Below, in pieces: positions 63,894 through 64,000 of a stretch of DNA of 64,000 nt (positions within the stretch are counted from its first letter, which is position 1; every line of letters starts with the position of its first letter). The translations under genes and the position numbers were made by a program. The notes beneath the pieces were generated by a model. The model was not told the origin of the DNA and did not search any database. It saw nothing but the letters and a program-made list of their open reading frames with translations. Source of the DNA: SABY01 sp964593705 (GTDB lineage: Bacteria > Bacteroidota > Bacteroidia > Bacteroidales > 4484-276). The stretch spans positions 51,872 through 115,871 of the forward strand of contig CAZQIV010000003.1 of the NCBI GenBank assembly GCA_964593705.1. The letters are read 5' to 3'.

Positions 63894-64000
63894 TGAAGGA
63901 AATACCGCATTTGCAATAATTATAGGTAATAAACCTCTAAAAATATTGGCTCATTTCTAAGATACGGTTGAAAGTTTATAAGTAGACTTTGTTACCAATA

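Overview
The window looks like part of a chromosome scaffold from a free-living member of the Bacteroidota, class Bacteroidia. The evidence is a short primary sigma factor (288 aa), a protein with a type IX secretion C-terminal sorting domain, a split transketolase, a very large LptD-like protein, many A/T-rich intergenic regions and many dispersed palindromic repeats. The first 380 bases are a 100-bp tandem repeat interrupted by 100 Ns, an assembly gap. No rRNA, tRNA or CRISPR array was seen.

Layout. 395-4719: split transketolase with a von Willebrand A protein between its halves, then a membrane protein. 5371-6192: purine nucleoside phosphorylase (punA). 6193-16968: an accessory island dominated by a diversity-generating retroelement (DGR). 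It holds two identical copies of a reverse transcriptase + HRDC accessory + template-repeat cassette (6784-8734 and 8962-10912), a REP-associated tyrosine transposase between REP-like palindrome arrays, and a large secreted target protein whose last ~38 residues are the variable repeat. A truncated PIN toxin with its partner and a T9SS protein with an in-frame stop complete it. The island ends at a remnant of a second punA 3' end, so it is bracketed by two punA ends.

17465-28971 is mainly housekeeping: ychF, a TPR lipoprotein, mltG, a GNAT, dapF, htrA, rpoD, a beta-barrel protein, a cyanophycinase-like lipoprotein and an unknown helical protein. 29162-39145 is a same-strand set that reads as an acyl-CoA or ketone uptake/activation locus: SDR reductase, KASIII-like enzyme, sodium symporter, acyl-CoA ligase, lipoprotein, outer-membrane protein and alpha/beta hydrolase. 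39203-53726 is envelope-related: MlaD-like, amidase, LptD, RidA, lipid kinase, LTA-synthase-like, two alanine-racemase-fold enzymes, MarR, flavin reductase-rubredoxin and a membrane glycosyltransferase.

53798-60720 holds a methyltransferase, a candidate structured RNA with an intrinsic terminator, and a metal-uptake locus (NikR, binding protein, FecCD-type permease, ATPase, TrmO-FmdE fusion). 60721-64000 is a minus-strand run of short poorly known genes separated by long attC-like palindromes, resembling an integron cassette array without its integrase.

The clearest system is the DGR. The 113-bp template and variable repeats differ at 20 positions, all at template adenines on the coding strand (20 of 34 adenines changed, 0 of 79 other bases). 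Unusual points are the identical duplication of the whole mutagenesis cassette beside a single target, an HRDC protein in the place of Avd, an inverted copy of the template's 3' flank just behind the variable repeat, and an HUH transposase between target and cassette.
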